64,000 bases of DNA from Halopiger djelfimassiliensis (GTDB lineage: Archaea > Halobacteriota > Halobacteria > Halobacteriales > Natrialbaceae). The notes under the pieces are model-generated. The model saw only the letters and a list, made by a program, of their open reading frames with translations. It was not told where the DNA came from and did not search any database. Shown piece after piece: positions 17,764 to 26,726 of the stretch (position 1 is its first letter; the number at the start of each line of letters is the position of its first letter). The position numbers were made by a program, and so were the translations under genes. Location of the stretch: assembly GCF_000455365.1 (NCBI RefSeq), contig NZ_HG315688.1:124001-188000 (forward strand). The letters run 5' to 3'.

Positions 17764-19575
17764 TCACGTCGACTGCAACGCGTACAGGCGCGAGTACTTG
17801 CCGTCCCGGTCGACGAGTTCGTCGTGGCGGCCGAACTCGACGATTTCGCCGTTTTCCATCGTGTAGATCCGGTCGGCGTTCGTGACCGTCGACAGGCGGT
17901 GTGCGATCACCAGCATGGCGTAATCCCGATCCATCGACTCGATGCCATCGTGGACCTGCCGCTCGAGGGAGGTGTCCAGATCGCTCGTGGCCTCGTCGAG
18001 GATCAGGATGTCCGCGTCTTTCAGGAGCGCTCGCGCGATCGCGACCCGCTGTCGCTGACCGCCGGACAGTTTCACCCCCTGATCCCCGAGCACCGTCTCG
18101 TACCCGTCGGGCAACTCCCCGATAAATTCGGTCACCTGTGCGATTTCACAGACCCGATCGATCTCGTCCTGCGTCGCCTCGCGGTTGCCGATCGTCAGGT
18201 TCCGTCGGAGCGTGTCGTTGAAGACGTGCGGATCCTGTCTGACGATCGATACTTTCGAGCGCCACGCGTCGATATCGAACGCCGAGATCGACGTTCCGTC
18301 GGCTCGGATCTCGCCGCTATCGGGTTCGTACATGCGGGCGAGCAGGGATGCGATCGTCGATTTGCCGGCTCCGGAGGGACCGACGAACGCCACGAACTCC
18401 CCGCGGTCGACGGAAAACGAAACGTCACGAAGCACCGGCTCCTCGCTCGAGTCGTAGCCGAACCGAACGTCGTGGAACTCGGTTCGATCGATCGGTGACG
18501 GCACCGACCGCGATCCGGCGCTCGGTTCGCGGTTTCGCTCGAGTTCGTCGATGAACGCCTGCGTTCGAACGAGATGTGGGAGTTCCCCCTCGAGTTGATA
18601 GACGGACTTGTTGAGATTGCTCACCTTCGGTCCGAGCCGAAACATCGCAAACAGGAAGACACCCAGCTCCGCGAGCGTCATCGAGGAGAACGTGAGTCCG
18701 AGATAGATGAGCACGAACACCGTCACCGCCGTCGTCAGCTGGTAGAAGTTCCGGATCGCTTCGCTGTTTCGCTGCAGGGTGATGCGATACTGCTCGAACT
18801 GCGACACCGCGTCGGCGAACCCGGAGCGGAGTTCATCGGCCATGCCGAACAGTTTCACCTCCCTGACGCCCTGAGTGCCGGCCTGTGCCCGCGACTGAAT
18901 CCCTTCCTTGGCCGCGGCGACTTCGTCCCCGAGCGTGTAGCCGGCGTCGAGGACGTATCTGAACAGAAGGGTCGTTCCGCCGAGGAAGACGGCGGTAAAG
19001 AGGGTCAACAGCGGCGAAATGAAAAGCGCGAGCGCGACGTACATCAGCGCCAGCAGTCCCTGTTCGATGCAGTTCAGGGTATACTTGATCACTCGACCGG
19101 CGTACTCGGCTTGCGTGACGATCGCGTTCATGATGTCGTCCGACCCCTCCTCGTCGAAGTACGCGATTTCGGCGTCGAGTGCGCGGTCGAACGCCGTTTG
19201 CTGGAGGTGTCTGACGTAGGTCGTCTCGATCGCCGCCTTGAACCAGCCGACCACGAACGAGGTGGTAAACCGCACCGTCATCACCGCCACGACACCGGTT
19301 ACGAGATAGCCCAGCGTGAACGGAATCCCCAGCGTTTGATAGATCCCGAGAAACACCCCTAACAACCCGTCCGCACCCTCGGCCGGGGAATCGGCCTGCG
19401 CGAGTTCGACGATCGGCATAATAAAGCTGAGACCGAACCCCTCGAGCGCGGCGGCGACGACGCTCAGTCCGATGACTGCGACCGCAAACCGCGGTCGAAA
19501 CCGTGCGACACGATAGAGTGCCGTTGCCTTTTTGCGCCAGTCGAGATCAGCGTCAACGTCGGTTGGAGCGGACAT
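17764..19575 (-). CDS. ABC exporter, fused permease-ATPase (MsbA/PglK-like flippase)
   Basis: The 603-residue protein (start at ATG 19575; an ATG at 19605 would add ten residues) has six membrane helices in the first 330 residues. A complete nucleotide-binding domain follows: Walker A GPSGAGKST, signature LSGGQRQR, Walker B ILILDEATS and a switch His in IAHRLST. It is a type IV half-transporter that works as a homodimer. In this locus it most likely flips lipid-linked oligosaccharide to the outer leaflet, like PglK, or exports glycolipid like MsbA; the substrate is inference. Confidence 0.92.
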   Translation of the reverse strand: MSAPTDVDADLDWRKKATALYRVARFRPRFAVAVIGLSVVAAALEGFGLSFIMPIVELAQADSPAEGADGLLGVFLGIYQTLGIPFTLGYLVTGVVAVMTVRFTTSFVVGWFKAAIETTYVRHLQQTAFDRALDAEIAYFDEEGSDDIMNAIVTQAEYAGRVIKYTLNCIEQGLLALMYVALALFISPLLTLFTAVFLGGTTLLFRYVLDAGYTLGDEVAAAKEGIQSRAQAGTQGVREVKLFGMADELRSGFADAVSQFEQYRITLQRNSEAIRNFYQLTTAVTVFVLIYLGLTFSSMTLAELGVFLFAMFRLGPKVSNLNKSVYQLEGELPHLVRTQAFIDELERNREPSAGSRSVPSPIDRTEFHDVRFGYDSSEEPVLRDVSFSVDRGEFVAFVGPSGAGKSTIASLLARMYEPDSGEIRADGTSISAFDIDAWRSKVSIVRQDPHVFNDTLRRNLTIGNREATQDEIDRVCEIAQVTEFIGELPDGYETVLGDQGVKLSGGQRQRVAIARALLKDADILILDEATSDLDTSLERQVHDGIESMDRDYAMLVIAHRLSTVTNADRIYTMENGEIVEFGRHDELVDRDGKYSRLYALQST

Positions 19576-19892
19576 CGTAACGAGTTCTAACCGTTCATCA
19601 GCCACCTCGAACCCTCGAGTCGGGTACCGCGTCGTTGGCCTTCTGGCCGGAGCGTCGGCGAGAACGCACTTAGTAATCGGACCGTTTCAGTCGCTGCACC
19701 CCGTCTCAAACGGCAGTGGGGGAAGCTTACGTTCGAGCAGTATGGCGGCACGCGAGGCGGAAGCGGCCGTATTTCCGGTCCCGAAACGACGGGCCGACGC
19801 CGTCGGAAAACGGCCGGGTTGATCGATGGGTATTCGCGTGTTACCGGTGCAGTAGCGACGTTCATGGTCCCGTGCGGATGGTGGGGAGGTCC
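19576..19892. other. Intergenic region, no gene seen
   Basis: About 317 bases lie between the WbaP-like gene's stop and the ABC exporter start, both leftward. It should hold the exporter operon promoter. Frames crossing it are out-of-phase continuations of the neighbour and look non-coding. Confidence 0.45.
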
Positions 19893-21332
19893 TTAGACGG
19901 TCTCTCGGAGGTCCGTACACACTTCCCAGAGCTGTCGGATCACGATCTTCACGTCGAACCAGAACGACTGTTTGCGGATGTACTCGAGATCGTAGCGTAA
20001 TTTCGCGCCCGGATCGGTGCTCTTGGCTCCGTTTACTTGCGCCAGCCCGGTCAGACCGGGTTTGACGAACCAGCGTTTTCGCCACGCCGGGGTGTCCTCT
20101 TCGAGCAAGACTTCCTCTTCGGTCCAGGCGGCTCGCGGCCCGACGACGCTCATATCGCCGGTCAGGATCGACCAGAGCTGCGGGAGTTCGTCGAAATGCG
20201 TTTTCCGCAGCACACGACCCACCCGCGTGATTCGATCGTTCTCCTCGTCCACCGACGGCGTCGCGGATTCCCCCTCCGGGACCATCGTCCGGAACTTGTA
20301 CACGGGGAAGGTTTCGCCGAACCCGGTCGTCCGGTTCTGGCTGTACAACACCGGCCCGGGGCTGTCGAGTTTGATCGCGACGGCGATTCCGATCATCACC
20401 GGCGCGGCGACGATCAACCCGGCCGCCGCGAACCCGACGTCGAAGAGTCGCTTGAACAGGTGATCGAGCGGATCCCACGGCTCGAGGTCGACGTCGACGA
20501 GTTCCCCGACGTCCCCGTCCGAGACCAGCACGCTGTCGGTGTACTCCCAGTGGACTTTCGCGTTGACGCCGTGCTCGTGACAGGTGTCGAGTGCGCCGAA
20601 GAACTCCGCCCGATCGGCGTGACGAAACGCCAGTACGACGGTATCGATGTCGTACTCCAGAAGAACGTTTTCGAGCCTCGATAAGCCGCCGAGACGGGAA
20701 AGCGAGTCCAGTCGTCCGTTCGGTTCGGTGGCGGTCGCTGGAACGTCGATTTCGGCGATCGTGCCGCCGTCGGTGGCGGTACCGACGGCCCTTGACTCGC
20801 CATCGATGTCGACGACGGACGGACAGAGATACCCGAGAACTGGAACCGGAATCGCCGGGGCGATCCGCTCGATCTGTGCGGGGTCATCGCCGACGATCAG
20901 CATTCGTTCGGGCTCGCTCGTCGGCCGACGGATCAAAACGAACCACGCGGGGACGGCCACCAGCAACGAACCGATCGTCATCGCAAGCGTCGCTCGCGGC
21001 AGCCGGTAGGACCACTTGAAGTAGCCAACCGCCGCGAGAACGAGGCCACCGGCGAGGACGCGTTTTTGGGCGAGAAATATCGTATCGAGGATGCGGCGGG
21101 GCTGTGGTTTGTACAACGGGATGAGGCTCCCCGCAACGGCGAGGACGCTCAACACGAGCGCCCAGTACAGCGACGCGCCGGTCAACACGGTCCCGTCGAG
21201 TCGATCGAACGGTGGCACGTACGTCGTAAGCAACGACTGGAACAGCGGGTGATTCGCGATCAGCACCGACCCGGCGGTCAGCAAGATCACGCCGAGAGCG
21301 CTCACCACGCGGTACTGCCATCCCGTAACCAT
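19893..21332 (-). CDS. Polyprenyl glycosylphosphotransferase (WbaP/exopolysaccharide initiating sugar transferase)
   Basis: This 479-residue protein starts glycan assembly by moving a sugar-1-phosphate to a polyprenyl phosphate carrier in the membrane. The N-terminal half has four or five membrane helices and a Rossmann-like middle domain (MLIVGDDPAQ, DIDTVVLAFRHADR). The C-terminal catalytic bacterial sugar transferase domain starts KRLFDVGFAAAGLIV and contains SPGPVLYSQNRTTGFGETFPVYKFRTM, LRKTHFDELPQLWSILTGDMSVVGPR and WFVKPGLTGLAQVNG, so all hallmark motifs are present. It is leftward, upstream of the ABC exporter and glycosyltransferase genes. Confidence 0.95.
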   Translation of the reverse strand: MVTGWQYRVVSALGVILLTAGSVLIANHPLFQSLLTTYVPPFDRLDGTVLTGASLYWALVLSVLAVAGSLIPLYKPQPRRILDTIFLAQKRVLAGGLVLAAVGYFKWSYRLPRATLAMTIGSLLVAVPAWFVLIRRPTSEPERMLIVGDDPAQIERIAPAIPVPVLGYLCPSVVDIDGESRAVGTATDGGTIAEIDVPATATEPNGRLDSLSRLGGLSRLENVLLEYDIDTVVLAFRHADRAEFFGALDTCHEHGVNAKVHWEYTDSVLVSDGDVGELVDVDLEPWDPLDHLFKRLFDVGFAAAGLIVAAPVMIGIAVAIKLDSPGPVLYSQNRTTGFGETFPVYKFRTMVPEGESATPSVDEENDRITRVGRVLRKTHFDELPQLWSILTGDMSVVGPRAAWTEEEVLLEEDTPAWRKRWFVKPGLTGLAQVNGAKSTDPGAKLRYDLEYIRKQSFWFDVKIVIRQLWEVCTDLRETV

Positions 21333-21356
21333 TCATTCGATGACACACCGGCACAT

Positions 21357-21365
21357 AGTATAACT
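21357..21365 (-). promoter_or_regulatory. Candidate TATA box of the WbaP-like gene
   Basis: The AT-rich stretch around tagtataac lies 25-33 bases upstream of the ATG at 21332 on the minus strand, the spacing expected for a leaderless haloarchaeal promoter. The surrounding 21350-21420 segment is the most AT-rich part of the locus. Confidence 0.55.
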
Positions 21366-21628
21366 TATTTGATATTTTCTCGTGTGCGTTCGCTGCCGAA
21401 AATTAATCCTTTTGACATCAATTACCATCCAGCACGTCTGTATGTTTTCCAGAGAACAAAAACGAACGGTGAAGGAACACTCGAACTATCAGGTGACGTT
21501 ACTAATAGCGGATCCCCACCGACCGATCACGGATTCATTTCGGTAACGTGTAAGGGGTGTGATTCTCCCGGACGGCGGCCGACGGAACCGAGTCCGGCAC
21601 AATCGACTCGGAACCCCGAACGAAGACG

Positions 21629-24079
21629 TTACTCGAGTCGGACGCTCTCGCCGCTTTCGACGGCCGCCGTCGAGACGTCGACGCTCCGCCCGTCGACGGT
21701 GTATTCGCCGGGGTAGGGGACTCGCGCCGTCACTCGACCGTTCTCGTCGGCCGTGACCTCTCGCTCGTACTGGATCGTCTCCCCCGAGACGGTTACGTCG
21801 GTTTCGACCGTTACCGTCTCACCGGGCTCTGCATCCGCCACGATCGTCGCACCGGGGACGACGGCGAACGCCGTCACGTTGTCGTGGAGATAGACCGCCT
21901 GATAGTGGGCGAGCGGTTCCCTCCCGTCCCCGCCGGTGCCGAGTTCGTCGTGAAGTCGTGCCCGTGAACTCTCCACCGCGTAGCCGCCACTCGCGTCGGT
22001 CATGACGACGTATCCGACGTCGCTTTCGTCGAACGTCGCGTACCAGTCGTCCGGATCCTCGTCCGTCCGGAACTCCTCGAACGTGTTGAACGCGTACGTG
22101 TATCGCTCGGCCTCGCCGCTGACGAAATAGTTGTAGAACCGGTTGTCACCCCACTTGCTCAACACGAAGTTCTCGGGATACTCGCGGCCGACGTCCTCGG
22201 CGTGTTCGTCGATAGCCGTCGCGGCCTCGAGTTTCGCGTCGTCGTGGGTCGTCTGGGCGCTCAACGACGGGACGAAAATCAGGCTGAGCCCGCAGATCAA
22301 CAGCCCGATCCAGAGCAGCGCAACGAGTGTTTTTGGGTCGCGCGGAACGACGATACTCGGCTCGTGTTCGCCGCCGTCGGCGACGGTGCCTCGATCCGCC
22401 GTGTGTCCGGCCTGCCGGTCACGGGACGACCGGCGTCGAAACGGTTTCGGAACGCGCGCGAGATCGGCCCACGCCAACAGGTAGACGAGTCCCACGCCGC
22501 CGAATATCGACAGCGGGACCGCCAACTGTGCGGCAAAGCGGCCCTGAATCGTCGCCAGGGCGAGCCAGAAGACCGCGTAGACGGCGAGCAACAACCATCC
22601 CGGTTCGTAGCGTCGAGACGCGACCCAGCACGCCCAGCCAAGCACCAAAAGCGCGACGTAGAACTCGACTCCGAGCTGAATGATCGGCCCGAAAACCACC
22701 GCGTCGTCGATGCTGAACAACGACACCGTCTCCGCGATCCCCGTCCTGAGAAACAGGTCACCGGCCCGTTCGGTGAGTCTCGCCCACTCCGCCGGGCGCA
22801 ACTGACGAACCGCGAGCAACCCGAGGACAGCGAGGCCACCCTCGAGTCCGACCAGTCCGCCGACGGGCCACTCGGTGCGTCGCCACAGTTTCCCGAGCGC
22901 GATCACGACGCCAGCGCCGACCGCCACGAGCAGAGGGACGACGGCGACGAACGGCTGGTGCCACCCCCAGCGAACATGCAGGAACGCCGCGAGGAGCCAG
23001 CCGCCGGCCAGTCCGACGAGAATCGGGACGTTTGCCAAGACGGGCAGTCCCTCGCGCACGTCGACGGCGACCTTCAATCCGGCGTAGACGGCGACGGGAA
23101 CGAGTAACAAAACCGACCCGCCCCACGTGTGCATCGACAGCCCGATCGCAATGGCGAGCGCGATCGCCGCCAGCCACGTCCACGGACGTCGGAGATGTCC
23201 CCGGACCGTCTCCCGCGGCGTCGACTCGCGTTCCCGTCGCCGGAGGTCGACGGCCAACCAGGCGAGGGTCAAAAGCGTCACGCCGATCCAGAAATACTGG
23301 TAGAGCCGATGCTCGAGGAACCCGAGTCCCGTGTAGACGGCGTGGACGGGCGTCAACGCAAAGAGAAGGACCGACGCCACGCCGACGCGAACGTCGTCGG
23401 TGACGACGACAGCGAGCCAGTAGATGACGACCCCGAGACAGACCGTGGCGGCGACCGGCAGCCACGCCGCGACCATGTCCGCCGCCCACTGATCGCCGCC
23501 GAGGAGTTCGGCGAGGAACCAGTTGCCGGCGTGAGTCAGCGGTCGCGTCTCGGCCGCTCCGTCGGGCATCGCCGTGACCACGCTCCAGTCCGTCGGTCCG
23601 TTTGACTCCGCGAGCAGCTGCTCCATCCAGTATCGGTAGTAATACGGGTCGTTCGCCGGAGAGACGACGCGGTCACCGCGAAACACGGCCCGGTAGTTCA
23701 GCGCTCGCATGCCAAACAGAACGACGAGTGCGCCGACCACCGCCACGGCCGTGCGGCCGTCGACCGAGATCGGAACCGCCCGTCCGGTTTCCGCTTCTCG
23801 GTTCGATCCCCCCTCGAGCGACAGTTCCCTGCCCTCGAGTCCTGCCCGGACGCCCTCGCGGCTCACGATCCGGTATTCGCCGTCGGATTTCGTGACGATC
23901 CCGCGGGAAACGAGTTCGCCGAACGTGCCGGAATCGAGCGGGATATCGTCGAACGTCCAGGTTTCGTGTTCGGCATCGACGGCGAGAACCGACTCGAGTG
24001 CGAAGTCGCCGTCGTCGTAGTCGTCACGGAAGGCGGCCGCCGCGTCTGCGATCGCAGCGGGGTCCGGTTCGTCGGCCAT
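21629..24079 (-). CDS. Divergent STT3/AglB-like membrane glycosyltransferase with an N-terminal soluble domain
   Basis: The 816-residue protein begins with about 85 soluble residues (VDAEHETWTFDDIPLDSGTFGELVSRG, REGVRAGLEG) that look like a small winged-helix-type domain. About 12 membrane helices follow (from residue 111), then a C-terminal outside domain ending in beta-rich sequence. A first-loop acidic motif is present (GDRVVSPANDPYYYRYW, residues 135-151), as in STT3/AglB. The expected WWDYG motif of oligosaccharyltransferases is absent; the aligned place near residue 635 reads VLSKWGDNRFYNYF. The fold is clear, but catalytic activity as an N-glycosyltransferase is uncertain. It lies in the glycan locus between WbaP-like and PAP2 genes. 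Confidence 0.85.
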   Translation of the reverse strand: MADEPDPAAIADAAAAFRDDYDDGDFALESVLAVDAEHETWTFDDIPLDSGTFGELVSRGIVTKSDGEYRIVSREGVRAGLEGRELSLEGGSNREAETGRAVPISVDGRTAVAVVGALVVLFGMRALNYRAVFRGDRVVSPANDPYYYRYWMEQLLAESNGPTDWSVVTAMPDGAAETRPLTHAGNWFLAELLGGDQWAADMVAAWLPVAATVCLGVVIYWLAVVVTDDVRVGVASVLLFALTPVHAVYTGLGFLEHRLYQYFWIGVTLLTLAWLAVDLRRRERESTPRETVRGHLRRPWTWLAAIALAIAIGLSMHTWGGSVLLLVPVAVYAGLKVAVDVREGLPVLANVPILVGLAGGWLLAAFLHVRWGWHQPFVAVVPLLVAVGAGVVIALGKLWRRTEWPVGGLVGLEGGLAVLGLLAVRQLRPAEWARLTERAGDLFLRTGIAETVSLFSIDDAVVFGPIIQLGVEFYVALLVLGWACWVASRRYEPGWLLLAVYAVFWLALATIQGRFAAQLAVPLSIFGGVGLVYLLAWADLARVPKPFRRRSSRDRQAGHTADRGTVADGGEHEPSIVVPRDPKTLVALLWIGLLICGLSLIFVPSLSAQTTHDDAKLEAATAIDEHAEDVGREYPENFVLSKWGDNRFYNYFVSGEAERYTYAFNTFEEFRTDEDPDDWYATFDESDVGYVVMTDASGGYAVESSRARLHDELGTGGDGREPLAHYQAVYLHDNVTAFAVVPGATIVADAEPGETVTVETDVTVSGETIQYEREVTADENGRVTARVPYPGEYTVDGRSVDVSTAAVESGESVRLE

Positions 24080-24435
24080 ATACTCTCAGCGGGCGTTTCA
24101 GCCGAACGGGTATTGTTTGCAGCCTCCTACACACTCGCCGCGAGGCGTTCAGTTCCCTGTTATCGCGAAACGGTCAACCTAACGGGACGATGGAGAGCGG
24201 AGTTCGAGGACAACGCGCATCCAGACGGGGACCGCGACTGTGACCGCCGAAACGGTCTGTTCCGAGTGAGCCGTCGCAGTGACCCGGTGTCCTCGGAGAA
24301 ACAAAACCCGGAGCCGCGCCCGTCGAGTCCGGATACCCGTGTCCCGACGATCGGTGAAAGAATTAACTTTCAGGCTGGAATACGGGAACCCGAGACGACG
24401 ACGCCGAACCGTCGCCGCCGTCGTCGGCCCCCGTT
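24080..24435. other. Divergent intergenic region, no gene seen
   Basis: This 356-base gap separates the leftward STT3-like gene and the rightward PAP2 gene and should hold both promoters. A modest AT-rich patch (aagaattaac, 24358-24367) may serve the PAP2 gene. No frame looks coding. Confidence 0.4.
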
Positions 24436-25137
24436 ATGAATCGCAGTCTCGGGATTACCGAACTGATACGCGCCGCCCTCCCGGAGTGGACCGTGGAACT
24501 GTTCGAACTCACCGCGATGCTCGGTGACGAGTTCGTCGTCGGCGGCGTCGTACTGCTGGTCGTCGGCGCGGACGCGTACTGCTCGGTCGAACGCGGCTCC
24601 GACCGACTCGTCTCGGACAGGACGGCGTTTATCGGTGCGGTCGTGCTCGGTGGACTCGCGCTCACGCTCGTCCTGAAAACGACGTTCGGGCTTTCCCGGC
24701 CGCCGGCGTCGATACAGGCGATTCCCCGCGAGAGCGGCGGCTTTCCCAGCGGGCACACGATGGCGGCGACGGTCCTGTGGACGGCACTGGCCCTGTGGGG
24801 CGATCGATGGTCGCTTCGCCGACGGCTTCTCGCCGCGTCGGCTCTGATCGGACTCGTCGGATTCTCACGGCTTGCACTCGGCGTCCACTACCTCGTCGAC
24901 GTCGTGGCTTCGGTCGGGTTCGGCGTGAGCTATCTCCTCCTCGCGGAACGGGTAACCGACCGCGATCCGTCGAAGGCGTTTACCGGGGCGACGCTGCTCG
25001 GCGTTCTGGCGGTCCTCGTGACCGGCGGCACGACAGACGGCTGGCTCGCGTTCGGCGGCTGTCTCGGCGGTGGGGCCGGATGGTGGGCCGTCACACGGTC
25101 GGTCGTCCGGGACGGCTGGCGCTCGACGGGCCGATAG
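24436..25137 (+). CDS. PAP2-family membrane phosphatase
   Basis: The 233-residue integral membrane protein has the three PAP2 catalytic motifs: K81-x6-RP (R88, P89), PSGH at 104-107 and SR-x5-H-x3-D (S144, R145, H151, D155). Family members remove phosphate from lipid phosphates or diphosphates at the membrane surface. Next to a lipid-linked glycan pathway it could recycle polyprenyl diphosphate carrier (UppP/dolichyl-diphosphatase role); this is inference. It ends six bases before the convergent gene at 25144. Confidence 0.93.
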   Translation: MNRSLGITELIRAALPEWTVELFELTAMLGDEFVVGGVVLLVVGADAYCSVERGSDRLVSDRTAFIGAVVLGGLALTLVLKTTFGLSRPPASIQAIPRESGGFPSGHTMAATVLWTALALWGDRWSLRRRLLAASALIGLVGFSRLALGVHYLVDVVASVGFGVSYLLLAERVTDRDPSKAFTGATLLGVLAVLVTGGTTDGWLAFGGCLGGGAGWWAVTRSVVRDGWRSTGR

Positions 25138-25143
25138 CGGGCG

Positions 25144-25932
25144 TTATTCGTCGCCGTCACGGTGCTCGTCGAGCGCTTCGTCGATCGTCAACTCGCCGGC
25201 CGCGACGCGTCGAGCCAGCACTTCGTCGATCGCCCGGTTCGTCTCGCTTCGTTCGCGCGACCGATCCTTGATAACCTGGAGTTCGCCGTCGGTCGGCTCG
25301 ATCTCACGGGCGTCGACGACGTCGCCCTCGAGGCGGGCGATGTTCACCGCGGCGAGGACGTCGTCCATGCCACGGGTCCCGGTTCCGAGATACGGCGTCG
25401 TTCCGGTTTCGTCGACGAGTTCGACCCGTACGTCCTCGAGATCGTTGACGAGTTTCGCGCTCTGGAGCCGGGAGCCGTCGCCGATCCGGACGACCGGATC
25501 GGTCGCCTCGCTGACCTCGCGTTGGATCACGTCGACGGCGTCGGCCAGTGGCACCTGAAACGCGGCGACGACCATCTCCCCTGCGAGGACGGCGATCCCG
25601 GGTTTCCGACCCGGATCGACCCCGACGATCGTCCGGCCACCGTCGCCCCGGACTGCGGTCAGGGCCTGATCGACTGCGCGTCGAGGATCGTCCGGTTCGG
25701 CGACGATCGTGGTGACGTCCTCGAAGTCGTCGGCGTGGCCGTCGTCGGTGACGACGACGGCGGTTCGATCCGGCAGTTCCTCGTCCGGTTCGATAGTCGT
25801 GAATCCGGTCCCGCGGTCGCGCAACTCGTTGACGACGCCGTGGTACACCTCGAAGTCCGCCGTGGCGACGACGATCACGCTCGGCGTTTCGTTCCCGGTC
25901 CGAATAAACGTGTCCGCCTTCCCTCGAGCCAC
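25144..25932 (-). CDS. RuvC-like (RNase H fold) archaeal protein divergent from radB
   Basis: This 262-residue soluble protein has an N-terminal Rossmann-like part (SVIVVATADFEVYHGVV, TAVVVTDDGHADDFED). From about residue 100 an RNase H/RuvC-type beta-hairpin GVDPGRKPGIAVLAG follows, with the first catalytic-type Asp, then ADAVDVIQ and a C-terminal acidic helix bundle (SETNRAIDEVLARRVAAGELTIDEAL). The arrangement recalls Holliday-junction resolvase folds, but I cannot confirm the remaining catalytic acids. It is divergent from radB with 51 bases between, which suggests a shared regulatory region and a possible recombination or repair role (inference). Confidence 0.75.
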   Translation of the reverse strand: MARGKADTFIRTGNETPSVIVVATADFEVYHGVVNELRDRGTGFTTIEPDEELPDRTAVVVTDDGHADDFEDVTTIVAEPDDPRRAVDQALTAVRGDGGRTIVGVDPGRKPGIAVLAGEMVVAAFQVPLADAVDVIQREVSEATDPVVRIGDGSRLQSAKLVNDLEDVRVELVDETGTTPYLGTGTRGMDDVLAAVNIARLEGDVVDAREIEPTDGELQVIKDRSRERSETNRAIDEVLARRVAAGELTIDEALDEHRDGDE

Positions 25933-25983
25933 GATCCCAGCGGGTTTCGGGGACTTTTTGCGCGCCAGTCCCGAACTCGAACC

Positions 25984-26694
25984 GTGAACGACGAGGCGAT
26001 CCCGACCGGCTGTGGGCCGGTCGACGAGCTACTGGGAGGGGGGTTCGAGCGCGGGACCGTAACACAGCTGTACGGGCCGCCGGCCGCGGGAAAGACGAAT
26101 CTCGCGCTGTCGGCCGCGGTCGAGGCGGCCGTCGCCGACGGCACCGTCGTCTACATCGACACCGAAGGCGTCTCGGCCGACCGCTTCGAGCAACTGCTGT
26201 CCGCCCGCGTCGGCGACGCCGCGGACGTCGAAGCCGTCGCCTCGCGGATCGTCATCGAGGACGCCCTCGATTTCGAGGAACAGGCCGAGGCCGTCCGCGA
26301 TGCCGGGGAATTCGCCGAACGAGCTGATCTGATCGTCCTCGACAGTGCGACCGGCTTCTACCGGCTCGAGCGCATCGGCGACAGCGACGAAGGCGACGCG
26401 TTGCGACGCGTCACCCGACAGGTGACACACCTCCTCTCGCTGGCTCGCAAACACGATCTGGCGGTCGTGCTCACGAATCAGGTGTTCGCCGACCCCGACT
26501 CGGATCGCACGCGCGCGCTCGGCGGAAACACGCTCGAGCACTGGACCGGCGTCGTCCTCCGACTCGAGCGCTTTCGCGGCGGGAACCGACGTGCGACCCT
26601 CGAGAAACACCGATCGAAGCCGGCCGGCGAGTCCGCCCAGTTCCGCATCACGGACGAGGGCGTCGAAGGTGGAGAGGGTCGACAGCGACTCTAG
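25984..26694 (+). CDS. radB: DNA repair and recombination protein RadB
   Basis: RadB is the archaeal RadA paralogue that assists RadA in homologous recombination. The GTG start at 25984 gives 236 residues, the usual RadB length without an N-terminal helix-hairpin-helix domain. Walker A GPPAAGKTN is at residues 31-39; LIVLDSATGFYRLER includes Walker B; ARKHDLAVVLTNQVF and ALGGNTLEHWTGVVLRL are conserved in the RecA/RadA family. Longer in-frame starts run antisense through the divergent gene and are rejected. Confidence 0.95.
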   Translation: MNDEAIPTGCGPVDELLGGGFERGTVTQLYGPPAAGKTNLALSAAVEAAVADGTVVYIDTEGVSADRFEQLLSARVGDAADVEAVASRIVIEDALDFEEQAEAVRDAGEFAERADLIVLDSATGFYRLERIGDSDEGDALRRVTRQVTHLLSLARKHDLAVVLTNQVFADPDSDRTRALGGNTLEHWTGVVLRLERFRGGNRRATLEKHRSKPAGESAQFRITDEGVEGGEGRQRL

Positions 26695-26726
26695 AACGGC
26701 CCTCGAAAAAACGGGACTCCGAAGGC

